Shown piece by piece: positions 46,422 through 57,937 of a DNA stretch of 64,000 nt. Numbering within the stretch: the first letter of the stretch is position 1; each line of letters starts with the position of its first letter. Position numbers and translations under genes: made by a program. The notes under the pieces are model-generated. The model was given only the letters and a program-made list of their open reading frames with translations, searched no databases and had not been told where the DNA came from. Location of the stretch: contig JAJSPD010000035.1 in assembly GCA_021307315.1 (NCBI GenBank), positions 372,001 to 436,000 on the forward strand. Direction: 5' to 3'. This DNA comes from Bisporella sp. PMI_857. Taxonomy: Eukaryota; Ascomycota; Leotiomycetes; Helotiales; Helotiaceae.

Positions 46422-48036
46422 ATGGTTCTTCAAGATTTGGGACGGCGGATCAATGCTGCCGTCAGTGACCTGACAAGGTCGAGTAATCTTGATGAAAAGG
46501 TAGGAGGCAAATAAGATTTCAGTGAATGTTATTGACAGATTACAGGCATTTGATGGCATGATCAAAGAAATATGTTCTGCCCTACTCGAAGCTGATGTCA
46601 ATGTACGCCTTGTTGGAAACCTGCGGAAATCAATAAAGGCTTCAGTCAATTTTAAAGAGCTTGCTCCGGCCGTGAACAAGAAACGACTCATCCAGAAAAC
46701 GGTGTATGATGAACTTGTCAAGCTGGTAGATCCTCATGCAGAGCCATTCAAGCCGAAGAAAGGGAAACCGAACGTTATCATGTTTGTTGGATTACAGGGT
46801 GCTGGGAAAACGACCACATGTACGAAATTGGCAAGGCATTATCAATCAAGAGGCTTTAAGGCATGCTTGGTTTGCGCGGACACTTTCCGAGCAGGTGCTT
46901 TTGATCAGTTGAAGCAGAATGCCACGAAAGCAAAAATTCCGTACTACGGGTCACTTACACAAACGGATCCAGCGGTAGTAGCAAAGGAAGGTGTGGAAAA
47001 GTTCAAGAAGGAGAGGTTTGAGATCATCATTGTGGATACTAGTGGAAGGCATCGACAAGAAGATGCGCTCTTCCAAGAAATGGTGGATATCCAGACCGCT
47101 GTCAAGCCGGATCAGACAATAATGGTGTTAGATGCCAGTATCGGACAGCAAGCGGAAGCACAAAGTAAGGCCTTCAAGGAGACAGCAGACTTTGGTGCGA
47201 TTATTATTACGAAGACAGATGGACACGCTAGTGGAGGAGGAGCTATCTCAGCAGTCGCCGCAACACATACACCTATCGTGTTTATCGGTACTGGTGAACA
47301 TATGTTGGACCTAGAGCGTTTCGCCCCTCAGCAATTCGTATCTAAACTGCTGGGAATGGGTGATATGCAAGGGTTAGTCGAGCATGTTCAATCTCTAAAA
47401 CTCGACCAGAAGGATACCATGAAACACATTGCGGAAGGCATATTCACGCTACGGGACTTCCGCGATCAAATTTCAAATGTCATGAAGATGGGCCCGCTGT
47501 CTAAGATGGCTGGGATGATCCCAGGTATGAGCGGCATGATGCAGGGTATGGACGATGAAGAAGGCTCTATGAAGCTCAAGCGTATGATCTACATTTACGA
47601 TTCCATGACGCCGAAAGAGTTGGACAGTGACGGTAAGATTTTTATCGAGCAACCAGCACGTATCACCAGGATAGCACGCGGATCTGGTACAATGGTTCGA
47701 GAAGTCGAGGATCTTTTGGGTCAACATAAGTCCATGCAAGGCATGGCTAAGAGAATGGGTGGAAACATGAAGAATATGCAGCGAGCACAGAGTGCTATGG
47801 GTGGTGGTAATAAGCAACAACAAATGGCTGCGATGCAAAAGCGGCTCGCAAGTATGGGCGGAGCTGGAGGTGCTGGTGGAGGAGGCATGCCTGACATGTC
47901 CAGTTTGATGAATATGTTCGGTGGAGGAGGTGGTGCCGGGGCTGGAGGAATGGGAGGTATGGACATGCAGGCAATGATGAAGCAGATGCAAGGTATGATG
48001 GGAGGTGCTGGCGGTGCGGGCAGAGGCAGACGGTAG
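46422..48036 (+). CDS. SRP54: signal recognition particle subunit SRP54
   Basis: Two exons, 46422-46499 and 46546-48036, give 522 residues. The N domain starts [20 protein letters not shown]. The GTPase domain shows the P-loop [39 protein letters not shown] and [11 protein letters not shown]. The M domain begins near FTLRDFRDQ and has [13 protein letters not shown], the 7S RNA-binding helix-turn-helix. The end is Met/Gly-rich ([22 protein letters not shown]), as in fungi, and binds signal sequences. SRP54 recognises nascent signal peptides and docks ribosomes at the ER receptor. The 46-nt intron lies in a position early in the N domain. Length is normal. Confidence 0.97.
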
Positions 48037-48638
48037 GCATTTCTGATAACTCTTGTTAAATCAAGCGTGGCGTTTGGTTGAGCGGTTGGGCCGCTCTTGC
48101 AGTATATATCCGAGGGACTCAAAATAAAGAAGGAAATATCCATACCCCATTCAGTCACGTATCAAGGATAAATATACTTTATAAATGTATATCTATTGCA
48201 ATAAGCATGTAAGCCCAGAAGCAACTATATCATGCTGAGCGTGTGACACACTATATCAGTCTTTGGACGAATATGCTTACTATTCATTTTCTTTAATGTA
48301 CTCAGTGCTTCTATGAAATACCTTGTTTTAGACGCTCTTCTCATCAGCCTTACTCTCCGTTGCTTGTAACTATGCCATTTTGCCCTCTGTCCCATCTTGT
48401 GATACTTTCCGTAGTTCATGTTTCTGTGAAATCGCGCCTATATTTATTATGTTTTACTAACTATACTCAAGTGAATCACGACGCGGCATTTATACTCGTA
48501 TATTAATCAACCTTGTTATCCTATTACAGCCTTTCCTTTCCGCTTTACAATCAACTCTCACCACATAAACTTCGAATTAAATATTCTGTCTAAACCATCA
48601 CCACTACCACCTACAACCCAATTTTACACGAATTCATC
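48037..48638. other. intergenic region
   Basis: 0.6 kb: SRP54 3' UTR and the promoter of the Cys-rich secreted protein. AT-rich; no gene. Confidence 0.4.
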
Positions 48639-48988
48639 ATGCAACCCAAAGTCATTTTCGCAACCCTGTTCGTTGCGTTTACTGCCATTGCCTACGCCGC
48701 CCCAGCCCATAACGCTCACGTCAGGGACATCGCCGCTAACCTCAATGATATCCTTGAGCGCACCAACGAGGTCGGCCCTATAATTGGTCATCCAGTCTGC
48801 CCCTGTGGCAAATACAAGTGCTCCGGCACTCGTATTGTAAGTTCCCCTCCTCTAACCCGGGCTTCGATGTGGGTTACGATATTGACTTTGGTTCAATCCA
48901 GGTCCAGTGTGATGGCAACAACTACAGCATATTTGTCACCGATTGTGGTCATCCATGTCATACAATCAATGACATTCCATATTGTTAA
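48639..48988 (+). CDS. small Cys-rich secreted protein
   Basis: Two exons, 48639-48836 and 48902-48988, give 94 residues. The intron has GTAAGT and CCAG and is in phase 0. MQPKVIFATLFVAFTAIAYA is a clear signal peptide. A short pro-like stretch (HVRDIAANLNDILERTNEV) precedes a compact domain with seven Cys: VCPCGKYKC, VQCDGN, VTDCGHPC and the final IPYC. Size, secretion signal and Cys density fit fungal small secreted effector-like or antimicrobial-type proteins; no named family is recognised. The seven-Cys count leaves one unpaired if all others bond. Confidence 0.75.
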
Positions 48989-49597
48989 AGTCTTGCTTTA
49001 CAACACCAGGATGTCATAACCGGCTTAGGAAGTATTAACATATGGATATAGGAAAGGTGGTGTAGCGTTTGGGATACTTTGGAACGATTATTGCGGTGTT
49101 CTGCAATAAATGGTTTGTTTTCCGATAACTCTACAAGTGGTCTTCCAGGTAACTTGCAGATGGTGTATCGAGTTATAGCTTAGCGTAGCTAGCCTCAATT
49201 GAACCTTTTGAGATTTGAGCTTGATCAACACTGATGAGTGACATGGCCGAAATGAACTTGAATGTGCCATTAGCCTTTCTAGGTTTCTTGGTAGATGATC
49301 GGAGAAATTCGAGCCGGGCGCCAAGTAGCTCGCTTCAATTGCCGGTACCGACCCGTAAGCGCAAGCCACCTCAATACCCGAGAGGCACAAGTCTGCTGAA
49401 GTGTTTCATATATCCACCTGGACGGAAGCTGACTGTATCACCACTATTTCCGCAACACGGCTCAAACTTTGTTAAATACAGCATGAAAGGTCGCTGAAGG
49501 ATCTATAATTAGCAAGCGAATCAATGACGGATATTTCCGTAAGGATTAGCCGCCTATAATTCGACCATCTGGTAGTTTCAAACTGTAAGGAGACAAC
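48989..49597. other. intergenic region
   Basis: 0.6 kb without supportable gene. Confidence 0.35.
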
Positions 49598-50299
49598 ATG
49601 AGCGTTCTGGATCGCATTCGCCTCCCTTGGGCTCGCAATCAAGAACCAAATATGTCGCGCGTATCTCACACTTTCAAAGTCACGGCGGGTATTCCCAAGC
49701 TGCTACCGCCAGAGGAGTTTATTGAGGCTATACATCAGCATGAAAACGTGATCATGCTCCAGGCACTCACAACGGGGTTCAAAGAAAGGGAAACACCACC
49801 TGAGATGTTGAAGGATCCCCATTTCTCTACTGGGCCTTCATCACAACCTATTGTTACATACTCTATCGATGAATCCGTTGTCATTATTCCAGGTGTATCT
49901 TGGGCCGTATATCCCATCACCTTCCCAGCTGTCTTTCAAAACACCGCCAAAGGACTGAAAGTGATAGCGCATGCTAGCGCTGGAGTGGTAGTGAAAGCGG
50001 AGTACGCGGTTGAGAAGGCGAACCTGCAGGTTCTAACGGATAGTGAGGAAGGCAGTTTTGGCGACGCAGACTGGGTGCTTACGGAGGAGGTAACGGTGGA
50101 GTGTCATTGGATGTTGATGCCGTTTGTGAAGCAGAGCGCAATAAATGCGCATAAGAATATCTGCCGGCTGGTGGTCGAGAAGGTGGTGAGGAAGAGACAG
50201 GAAGGACAGCTGGATTCGGACTCGAGAAGGTATTCTGAGCAGGTGCCAGGTCCACAACCTGGATCGAACCATTCAGCTCTGCCGGAACAAAGGAAATGA
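49598..50299 (+). CDS. DUF7053-like fungal protein
   Basis: One exon, 233 residues, from MSVLDRIRLPWARNQEP. The central part has MLQALTTGFKERETPPE, then VTYSIDESVVIIPGVSW and QNTAKGLKVIAHASAGVVVKAEY. This order (TGxKE-x-PPE, a Y-x-I-x-x-x-I strand, then a PxGL/KGL-x-x-x-x-APxG-type stretch) is what I recall of the fungal DUF7053 family, here in divergent form. A helical segment with basic residues (RLVVEKVVRKRQEGQL) follows and the tail is polar. No signal peptide or membrane helix. Function unknown. Confidence 0.65.
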   Translation: MSVLDRIRLPWARNQEPNMSRVSHTFKVTAGIPKLLPPEEFIEAIHQHENVIMLQALTTGFKERETPPEMLKDPHFSTGPSSQPIVTYSIDESVVIIPGVSWAVYPITFPAVFQNTAKGLKVIAHASAGVVVKAEYAVEKANLQVLTDSEEGSFGDADWVLTEEVTVECHWMLMPFVKQSAINAHKNICRLVVEKVVRKRQEGQLDSDSRRYSEQVPGPQPGSNHSALPEQRK

Positions 50300-51965
50300 G
50301 GGAAGAGAGAGGGGGGACGGGGGGTTGGCGGGAGTTTGGAGTATCCGGAGTAATCGATCCTAGGTGGTATATTGTGCGACGAGGAGTTTAGTATTTTGAT
50401 TAAGCAGAAGTGTTTCAAGTACAGTAGCAGTTAAGATGGATCTCACTTCTTTCAGAATCATTATGCGCGGTGACGGCTGTGAGCCTCTCTTTTCTGAAAT
50501 TTCTCGTTTGTATCCTCTCGAGGCTGTCTTTTGTGTTACCAAGGGAATCATTTCTTTATCAAGGCAGCTAGTATCTAATATAGTCGTCAACACCGAGTTG
50601 AGAGCATTTACGCGATTTGCGGGCTTATTAGGGATCGGGTACTGTTCATGTCAGGTGCAATGTTACATCCCCGAGTCCCAGAACGCTACGGCATCCCCAG
50701 ACCCAGAGATTGAACCTAGGACGAAGGACTTTAAAAAAGGAAGCTGGACCCAAGCTCTAAGGTTTTAAGTAATTAAAGTTGTCTGGAAGTAGCACTGCTT
50801 TTAAGACTCTGCATTATCTTTATATTCAGTAATTAAAAGTGTATTTAAAGTTGGACTAAAAGCGCCGTTTTTAAAATGTTCCTAATCTCTACAGCGTAAG
50901 GCTGTAGAGAACTTGCTTCACCTTGCTCTGTGGCGGTTAGTGAAGTTGCGACCACTATCTGCGTGGACCGATGAGATAGTAGGACATGTGAATGCAGACG
51001 ATCGATGGATCTTCACATGGTGGCTTTCGCCGAAATACTATTGACCGGAAAATTTATACGATTCTACACTGTAGCCAGCAAAAAGTTTAGGTATGACAAG
51101 AGGGTGACACATCACCCCTTCCCAACATCTCCCCCTAGATTTAGGGCTGCCAGTTTTGTACTAAGCGTAGTGTCTACCTACAAAATGAACAGCGCGTAAC
51201 TATCGCATCCTTACCGGCGCGTTGTAGTTGGGAGACATGAGCCTAGGATGTCCTTCGCCGCACATTCTATACCTCTGTTTTTGGCTTACTTAAGAGGACT
51301 ATCTTTTCTTCTTGCTTACAATCTCCTTTTGGCACCCGTTGGGACAGAGAGTAGGGTTACCGAAAACGAGGATTTCATTGCTTTCGCCACTGGAGTCAAT
51401 CGGTCGTCGAAGGGTGACAGGCTTGGACAGCGTATCAGACACCAACGTCAGCCATTGAGATGGGAGCAGACTTCATTATTGCTGGCCGGGGGTATACGCA
51501 GCCAGAGACCCTGTGGCTTCTGTGAAATTTATCAAGGAGAGGGATGGGAAGCTTACCTGGAGCAAGTGCAGAAGTTTTAAAAAAAAAACAGGATTCACCG
51601 ATCTATTTGTGTTTTCTGTGTGCTAGAAACTTTGTCTCACAAAGTTGTTTGCCATGAAAGTACCGATAGTTACCCAATGGATTAGCAGCTTAGGATCTAA
51701 GTAGACTTTTCTCTACACTCTACCTTTCCCTGGTAATCTCATAAAAAAAAAGCGGTGGAGGCGGTAAAAGAGGAACCCATCGATTAGTCTAAAATAAAGA
51801 AGCACGTGCGGTCCACCTCAATTCATATTGGAGACTATCAAATTGTGACAGTGCCTAATTGCTAAGGATGGGAGTAGAAGATCCAGGAGCAATGAAACAA
51901 TTATCAAGCGCAATGCCAACCCTCGAGGCGTACTCTCGTAGCCTGCCATGCACGGTAGCTTCATT
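50300..51965. other. intergenic region with weak ORFs
   Basis: 1.7 kb. Plus-strand frames 50436-50768 (110 codons) and 51248-51580 (110 codons) have no recognised pattern. The stretch 50760-50870 repeats aagtaattaaa and tttaaag words and may be a repeat relic. Confidence 0.35.
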
Positions 51966-53128
51966 TCACAACTCTGGGACCCTCACCGTCCTATCGGCGG
52001 CAAGGTTAGTTGTAGGCTCATGGGTTTGAGGGCTGATTTGTTCTAGAGCAAAGGTTGATGCTACTGTTCCATAGCATGCAGCCACCAAATCATCTCCTGT
52101 CTCCAGTAGCCCGATGGCAAATCCTCCCAAAAAAGCATTACCAGCTCCTCCCGTAGGATCGACAATTTTAGATGAATCTTGATGAAAGGAAGGCAGCCAA
52201 ACGAGAACCTTCCGCTTTCTGCTATAAATGCAACAGCCCTCACGGCCGGCCCAGACAATTATAGTGCCTTGCTTGGACGAGCCGATCCCGTGTGCCAAAA
52301 ATTTGTGGGCTAGATCCTCGAAAATGGCTCTGTCGAATTGTTCACCATCACCTGGGTCAAAATTGGAGAGAGCTGCGAGTTCAATGTAATTTGGTGGGAA
52401 CACATCCACAACCTTTATTGCTTCAAACAAGTCGCCAAATTTTGTGATGTGCAAATGGTGGGGCTGGTTCCCAGATGATTGTTGACAGTTCTTCTATTAT
52501 ACATGAACACCGAAGCTTCAACCGGTCCGCAACCTGGTTTATGGCATCAAAAGGGCTGGTCAATAAATGAAAGGCGCGCGGTGAGAGCAAAGGCGTGTCT
52601 AGGAGGTCTTTCGGCTTGATTTTGAGCGGTTCTGTAGTGTATCGAAGGGTTATTCCAATACGTACGATGAATGTATAGCTATCAAGGGTAGAATAAGGAA
52701 GGAATCCTTACGACTGAATGTTGTGTCTTGATAAATAAGCCCCCCTCTGGTTGGCAATTACCCACGCTTTCTTGTTTCCAACAGCAATATGTTCCAACCG
52801 TGAAAGTATTCTGAGTAGGTGTGAGGAAAGCCATCACCGTGAGGATTAATCATCCTAGCAGGCATGACATAGGAGGAGGAGCGTGGACTCGTGCTCCTAA
52901 ACAGGCTTGGTATCGGCAAAATTAGCGAATATTCTGGGGTTTCGTCGAACCAACAAGAGCATTGTAGGTATAGAATCATGGAAGAGACTTACCGTAAGCA
53001 TCAGATCCTCCAACGACATCAACTTTGGATTGCTGGGCATAAAAATAGAGCTCGTCTAAAACAAGTATGCCCAAAGTTACAAAGAGGCATTTTGACTCCT
53101 CAGTCGTGGTTATGTGTGTGTTTGGCAT
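51966..53128 (-). pseudogene. MAK32-like pfkB carbohydrate-kinase relic
   Basis: ATG at 53128 opens MPNTHITTTEESKCLFVTLG, then VLDELYF and VDVVGGSDAYG, the start of the MAK32/pfkB fold, ending at a GTAAGT donor. The next exon (from about 52894) reads ARVHAPPPM then LLG and hits TGA where Trp is usual. Later frames give LLSPRAFHLLTSP (~52580) and stop near 52446, while the C-terminal half resumes in another frame: FEAIKVVDVFPPNYIELA and the pfkB signature DPTGGAGNAFLGGFAIGL, ending at 51966. A premature stop and a frameshift make it non-functional as read. MAK32 relatives are uncharacterised pfkB enzymes. Exon limits inside are approximate. Confidence 0.65.
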
Positions 53129-53889
53129 CCTGAGACGTGAACCATAAGTGATATTTCGGCTGGCTTACGATTTTGGAGTGGGTTTAAAGGGCTTTGGACG
53201 TTATATCTGCTCTGTGATTGACCTGTGTGTAAGAGGTATAAATGCCAAATATGTGTTGATGACTCGCTACGCAGCCAATCGCTCATTTTGTTCAACAAGT
53301 TTCGCAAGTGCTAACCTTACTTTAGTGAATAGCACATATCTGTTCAGTTGTCGGTGCTGTGATTTGTCGAGGGAAACATCATCCTGTTTGTGAATAAAAC
53401 ATGGGATTACGAGAGCTCATGATTCAAGAAGCATCCTTCATTTGTAAAGAACTCAAACGCCCAAGAATGGAAGGTCTGCGTCATGAGATACTCATTACAA
53501 ACCGCGTAACACAGGGCTTCCCGCGTTATCTAACCCTGCTTGATGCTTCCCTATCTTTCGATTCCTAGATGTAATTCATAACACCTTAATTATATGCCAC
53601 AAAAGAATTTATTATTTGCTTAGAATACTTTGGTCGGCCTAAGCAAAACATCACGTACAACTACCTGTCATAACAACAACGGTCAAATCACACAAGCCTA
53701 AGATTGGGTAAATATTTTAAGCTAGCGAGCCATCCATCGTTCAAACTCCTACAAACGCCCATCCGAACAACCGCAAGGACGAACAATCTTTGCGAACAAT
53801 TGTTCAAAGCTCTCGCTGTTCCCAGTCAATCAGCATACTCATCATCCCTTCCCAAAGTTCCCCCTTCTGCACATCAATCATAATCAGAA
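53129..53889. other. intergenic region
   Basis: 0.76 kb without supportable gene; CA- and CT-rich DNA before the kinase start. Confidence 0.35.
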
Positions 53890-54514
53890 ATGAGCTATAA
53901 CTGGACGGTTTTCTTTGTTGTAGGTGGTCCGGGGGCTAGAAAGGGTACCCAATGCAAAACTCTTGCTGAAAATTATCAACTCTGCCATCTCAGTATTGGT
54001 GATATCTTACGCGCGGAGCTTAATAAGCCTTCTAGCCAGTACGCCAGTATTATCCAGGCGAACATGGCTGAAGGGCGAATTGAACCCCCTTCTATAACAG
54101 TTGCACTTCTGAAGGCGGCAATGATCGAGGAGGCTGAGAAAGAGGATGTTTCTGTGTTCCTTGTCGATGGTAGGTCGTCTCGAATATTCTTGGCATCCGT
54201 TTCCTCCCTGCCTTCAACGAGTGGCTAACTAGGGGGAAACAGGTTTTCCACGCAAGATGGACCAAGCAGAATTATTCGAGTCGACAATCTCCGCCCCATT
54301 TTCAGTCATTTTCTTAAACTGCCCCCAGCATATTTTGCGGGATCGACTTCTTAGCCGTGCAAAGGTTTCCAGTCGGCTCGATGATGGTGTTGTCATCATG
54401 CAGACACGTTTCGAGACGTTTAGCCAGACTACCATGCCAGTCATTACCCACTACAAAGCGCAGAACCGAGTGATCCAAGTTGATGCATCACGGAAAGTTA
54501 CTTCAGTCTACTAA
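53890..54514 (+). CDS. divergent UMP-CMP/adenylate kinase-like protein
   Basis: Two exons, 53890-54169 and 54243-54514, give 183 residues. The P-loop reads FFVVGGPGARKGTQCKTLA; the family has Gly (or Ser) and Gly in GGPG(S/A)GKGTQ, so the third Gly is Arg here. HLSIGDILRAELN is the NMP-binding helix and VDGFPRKMDQA the core FPR motif. FLNCPQHILRDRLLSRAK and SSRLDDG correspond to the FLDCP, RG and SGR-DD lid elements, each with one substitution. The protein also ends early, at ASRKVTSVY. The frame is intact, yet key residues are changed, so catalysis is doubtful. It may be a decaying paralogue or a repurposed pseudo-kinase. Confidence 0.75.
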
Positions 54515-55531
54515 GAGGTTCAAGTGGCGATTGGCAGTATTCTGGATGGTATACCGAGAAACACTTAAGTTGCCATGAAGACGGATGCAAAGCTGCTAGA
54601 ATAGAACTATTGCAAGTCACGAGTGTGCTTGGGAGAATTCATTCTATTTCATAGCTCTGCGCCATCGGCGATGCAAATGTGCTGGCTTAGAAGTCGCCTC
54701 TTTCGATTTTACTATATAAAATGTGGTGAAAGGTCTACTAGGAATGTGAAGGTTACACTAGCTCTTTACTTTTATATAAGTATCAATCAAAGCCTTACGG
54801 GGGGGCAACTTCCAGGTAAAGAGTATGTGCTCTCGCTTGATAATTCGAATAATAGTTTTGCCCGAACTGGGAGGAGGAGAATTCGGTGTGGAGGAAGAGC
54901 ATTTAACATCGCTATTCTCTAATCAGGCTGAACTAATATCTGTATGTGGTTCTTGCTAAAATGAGTTCAAGGCGCTAGAAGCCTGGCGATAATGTAGTTC
55001 AACAGGAGAAGGAGACCTAAAAGTATGTAGAGCGGGTGCTTCTCCCGCTTTATGACTGTCGTTCACAAGTAAGTTCGCTGGAGCAGTAGCAGGAGCAGGA
55101 GCAAGGCCTTCGGCGGCTTCTTCCTCAAGAGGCTTTTCACGCTTCCACAACATTTCAGGCAGTATACTTTATCGAGCTCTAGCTTCTCTCTTTGGTTTAG
55201 CATTCCTGTAATTGAACCATACACATAGTTTTCAAACGGCCTGTATTTGGCTTCGTGACATAAGTAGCATTTTTAGTAATCCGAATTGTGGTGTTATGTG
55301 TCAGGAATTGGCTTACGTAATAGGCCAAGGAACTAGAATATCTCTTACGGGTCTACAACGTAGATACATGATATCTAATACAAGCACCTACAACCCGTAT
55401 TCTATCGACGTGATACCTTCTATCAATTTCATATTCTTGACATTATGATGCAGGTGTGCTATGTCACGGGATCTCGGCTATAATAGCGCCAGTGTTGGAA
55501 TGTTGGAGACCTCACCACCAGAAAATTGACG
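54515..55531. other. intergenic region
   Basis: 1 kb, AT-rich in parts. A short minus frame at 55153-54956 is Ala/Glu/Pro-rich without family pattern. No gene supported. Confidence 0.35.
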
Positions 55532-57937
55532 ATGTTATTTCCGTGCAATGTTAATTTTTCATCTCACAACTATACTATGGGCATTCAAAATCAGTTTAAA
55601 AGAATGAAAAGAACTGGCACTCTCCACGATTACTTCTCTTCTGATCGTCTGCGGACGCCTCCCAAAGGATCGGGGTTTTTTGACCTTTCTTACAGCACAC
55701 GATGCTCCATCTACGACTTTGCTGGCTTGACAGATAGAATCGTGTATCTGAACTTTGTAGATCGAGAATATAGTGATAGCCATTTAAGCTTGTCCACAGA
55801 TCTAGAACCGCTCCCTCAAGAAGAGTATTTATGCGAATGGAGCCAAAGCGTGTCACATTTTCTACATGGCCATGTTCCGAGAAGTCAAATACGCTTGAAT
55901 GGGTGGCTTATAGATGGATGTTGTGACGACTTAGACTTCCATTGCAATTGCGATCCTGTTCCCAGTCATCTACTCTGGGTGTCTCCCAGACTTGCCCACG
56001 ATGCATCAAAAGCCTTCTTCTCCAGAAACCGCTTCTACATTCATGGAGCAGAGGCGGGTGGGCTTTCTGGTCTTCGCTCACTAAATTCTACATGCTTGAG
56101 ATGGATCAAATCTTTGACAATCAATCTCAATGTTGACCAGGAGTTTGGTAGGTTATATATTTAGCCCCAAATAGAGCAGGAGTAGAAGCCGGGTTATGTT
56201 CACAGCCCCGCAAATCCCTGAATAGGTCATACTAACTTAAGAATCGACAGAAAGTTACTCCTACAAATTCGCTTCTCATGAGAGTACCTATGCTCGACCA
56301 TTTTGGGAAGCTGGTGAAAGTTCAGGGAGTAACAAGAAAACTAAAGAATTGCGTGTATGCCATGATCAAAAATCACTTATTCATGACTGGGCGGCTTTAT
56401 GTCACTATTTGGCCGATTTTTCTCTGTCAAAAGACCTCAAGCTATCCCTGATTTGTAATGTCGTCAACTTGACTGTTGCTGAAGAGGTGGGTCCTAGTTG
56501 ATTTGTTGCCCTGAAACCTTGTACGGGTATCATGGTTCGCCTGCTAATGGTGTCAATAGATCACTACCCAATTGTTACGCCTGCCTATTCTTAAAGACTG
56601 TGCAATAAACCTTCGCTCTCATGGGACAGATAGAGCTCTGTACAGGCTTTCAAAGAAAGCAGCTTTGAAAGTTACTGGTCGAGTAAGTCATTTCGAGTCG
56701 TCCTTATTACCGAGTAGATTATCTCTAATATGTTTAGTCAATGAATTCTTTCCGCCGATTTTTGGATCTTCCAAATGAACTACAAATAAAAATTCTAGAA
56801 CAGACCAATATCATTGCACCTCATGCTCTGGCAGTCATCCCGGGCCGCCGAAATTCATATCTGGGTAAATACATTGGGTTTTCAAGACACTCATACATGT
56901 ATTTTGTTCAACAAATTGGCTGGCACTACTTGTATGAAGGCCATTACCGGGAGCGCGATTGGAGCAGAGGTTACTTCCAATGCTGCAGAAAATGCTCAGA
57001 TACCTGGTTTCAAGCCTGTTGGTAAGTCTCGGCATCGTGTTACATGGTAGTGCTATGGCCACAATATCTGATACAGGGTACATAGCTGTTGGACGCGACA
57101 TAGCGCCATGTCAACTACCTGTGTTTGTTGGCAGCCTCCAAGCTTGTTATCCGTATCTCATGCCATGAGGAGAATCTGCGAACCATTGTTCTACTCGAAG
57201 AATTACTTCGTCGTGCTGGCAGAGCCTCCTAATGATCCACGGGACAAAATGTCTTACGAATTGCATCATTTCCTAAGCAGTGTGTCTCTCGCTGCTCGAC
57301 AACATTTAAGGCTAATTAGGTGGGTTTCTCCAATTAGAGCAAGATATCCAGGGTCATGGACAGTACGTAGCTTCAGGCCTTGTATATTATATATTGATGG
57401 CGGTTGCTGATACTTGATGAATAGGATTGCCTTAAATTTGTTGATACCCTTGCCACATATCTTGACATTACGAAGTACGTTTTGATGCCATAGCCATAAG
57501 TTTGAATTTATCTGATACTGTACTGCTTCCAGATTAGAACTCACAATCGATTTATCGCTCAGGATCGCCTTAAACAAGTTAAATTTGTATACACCGTATG
57601 TCTCCAATTCGAGTCAAATAACTTATTCTGAGGGAGATGAACTGGATATTGTAGAGGATGTACGTTAGGAAAGTATCTTATCATTACTAAAATGCCTAAA
57701 ATATTCTGCGGGTGTATTTCACTAGAATACCAGTCGAGAGCTGACTGTATACTATTCTAGATCTGTTCGCATATGACTAAGTATCAAGGTTGGCAGAAAG
57801 TGTTTTTCTGTCTGAGCTATCCGCTAGACAATGATATTCAGCGACATAAGCGAGAAATCCATTACGAGAGAATGTGCGTGGGCAAGGAGTATGATAGTGC
57901 TCAGCTAGGCAAGCGCGAAGTGAGGATGCTTATTTGA
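55532..57937 (+). CDS. F-box-like Cys/Trp-rich fungal protein
   Basis: Eight exons: 55532-56147, 56251-56486, 56560-56682, 56738-57021, 57086-57362, 57425-57474, 57533-57659 and 57761-57937. They add up to 1890 nt (629 residues) with every phase consistent. The N-terminal part has GFFDLSYSTRCSIYDFAGL, an eroded LPxEIRxxIYDFAGL motif. Exon 4 opens with a clear F-box-type helix, FRRFLDLPNELQIKILEQT. Exons 4-5 carry YFQCCRKCSDTW and a CWTRHSAMSTTCVCWQPP segment that looks metal-binding, then SHAMRRICEPLFYSKNYFVV. The start could instead be the Met at 55577. F-box proteins usually recruit substrates to SCF ubiquitin ligases, but this fungal family is uncharacterised. A split into two genes at exon 4 (MNSFRR) is the main alternative. 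Confidence 0.75.

Noticed and set aside
47473..48158. Minus-strand His/Pro-rich ORFs
   Set aside because: Shadows of the Met/Gly-rich SRP54 M domain and tail.
51248..51580. Plus-strand ORF of 110 codons with hydrophobic start
   Set aside because: No recognisable family; the hydrophobic start could be chance, and flanking DNA looks non-coding. Kept only as a mention in the region note.
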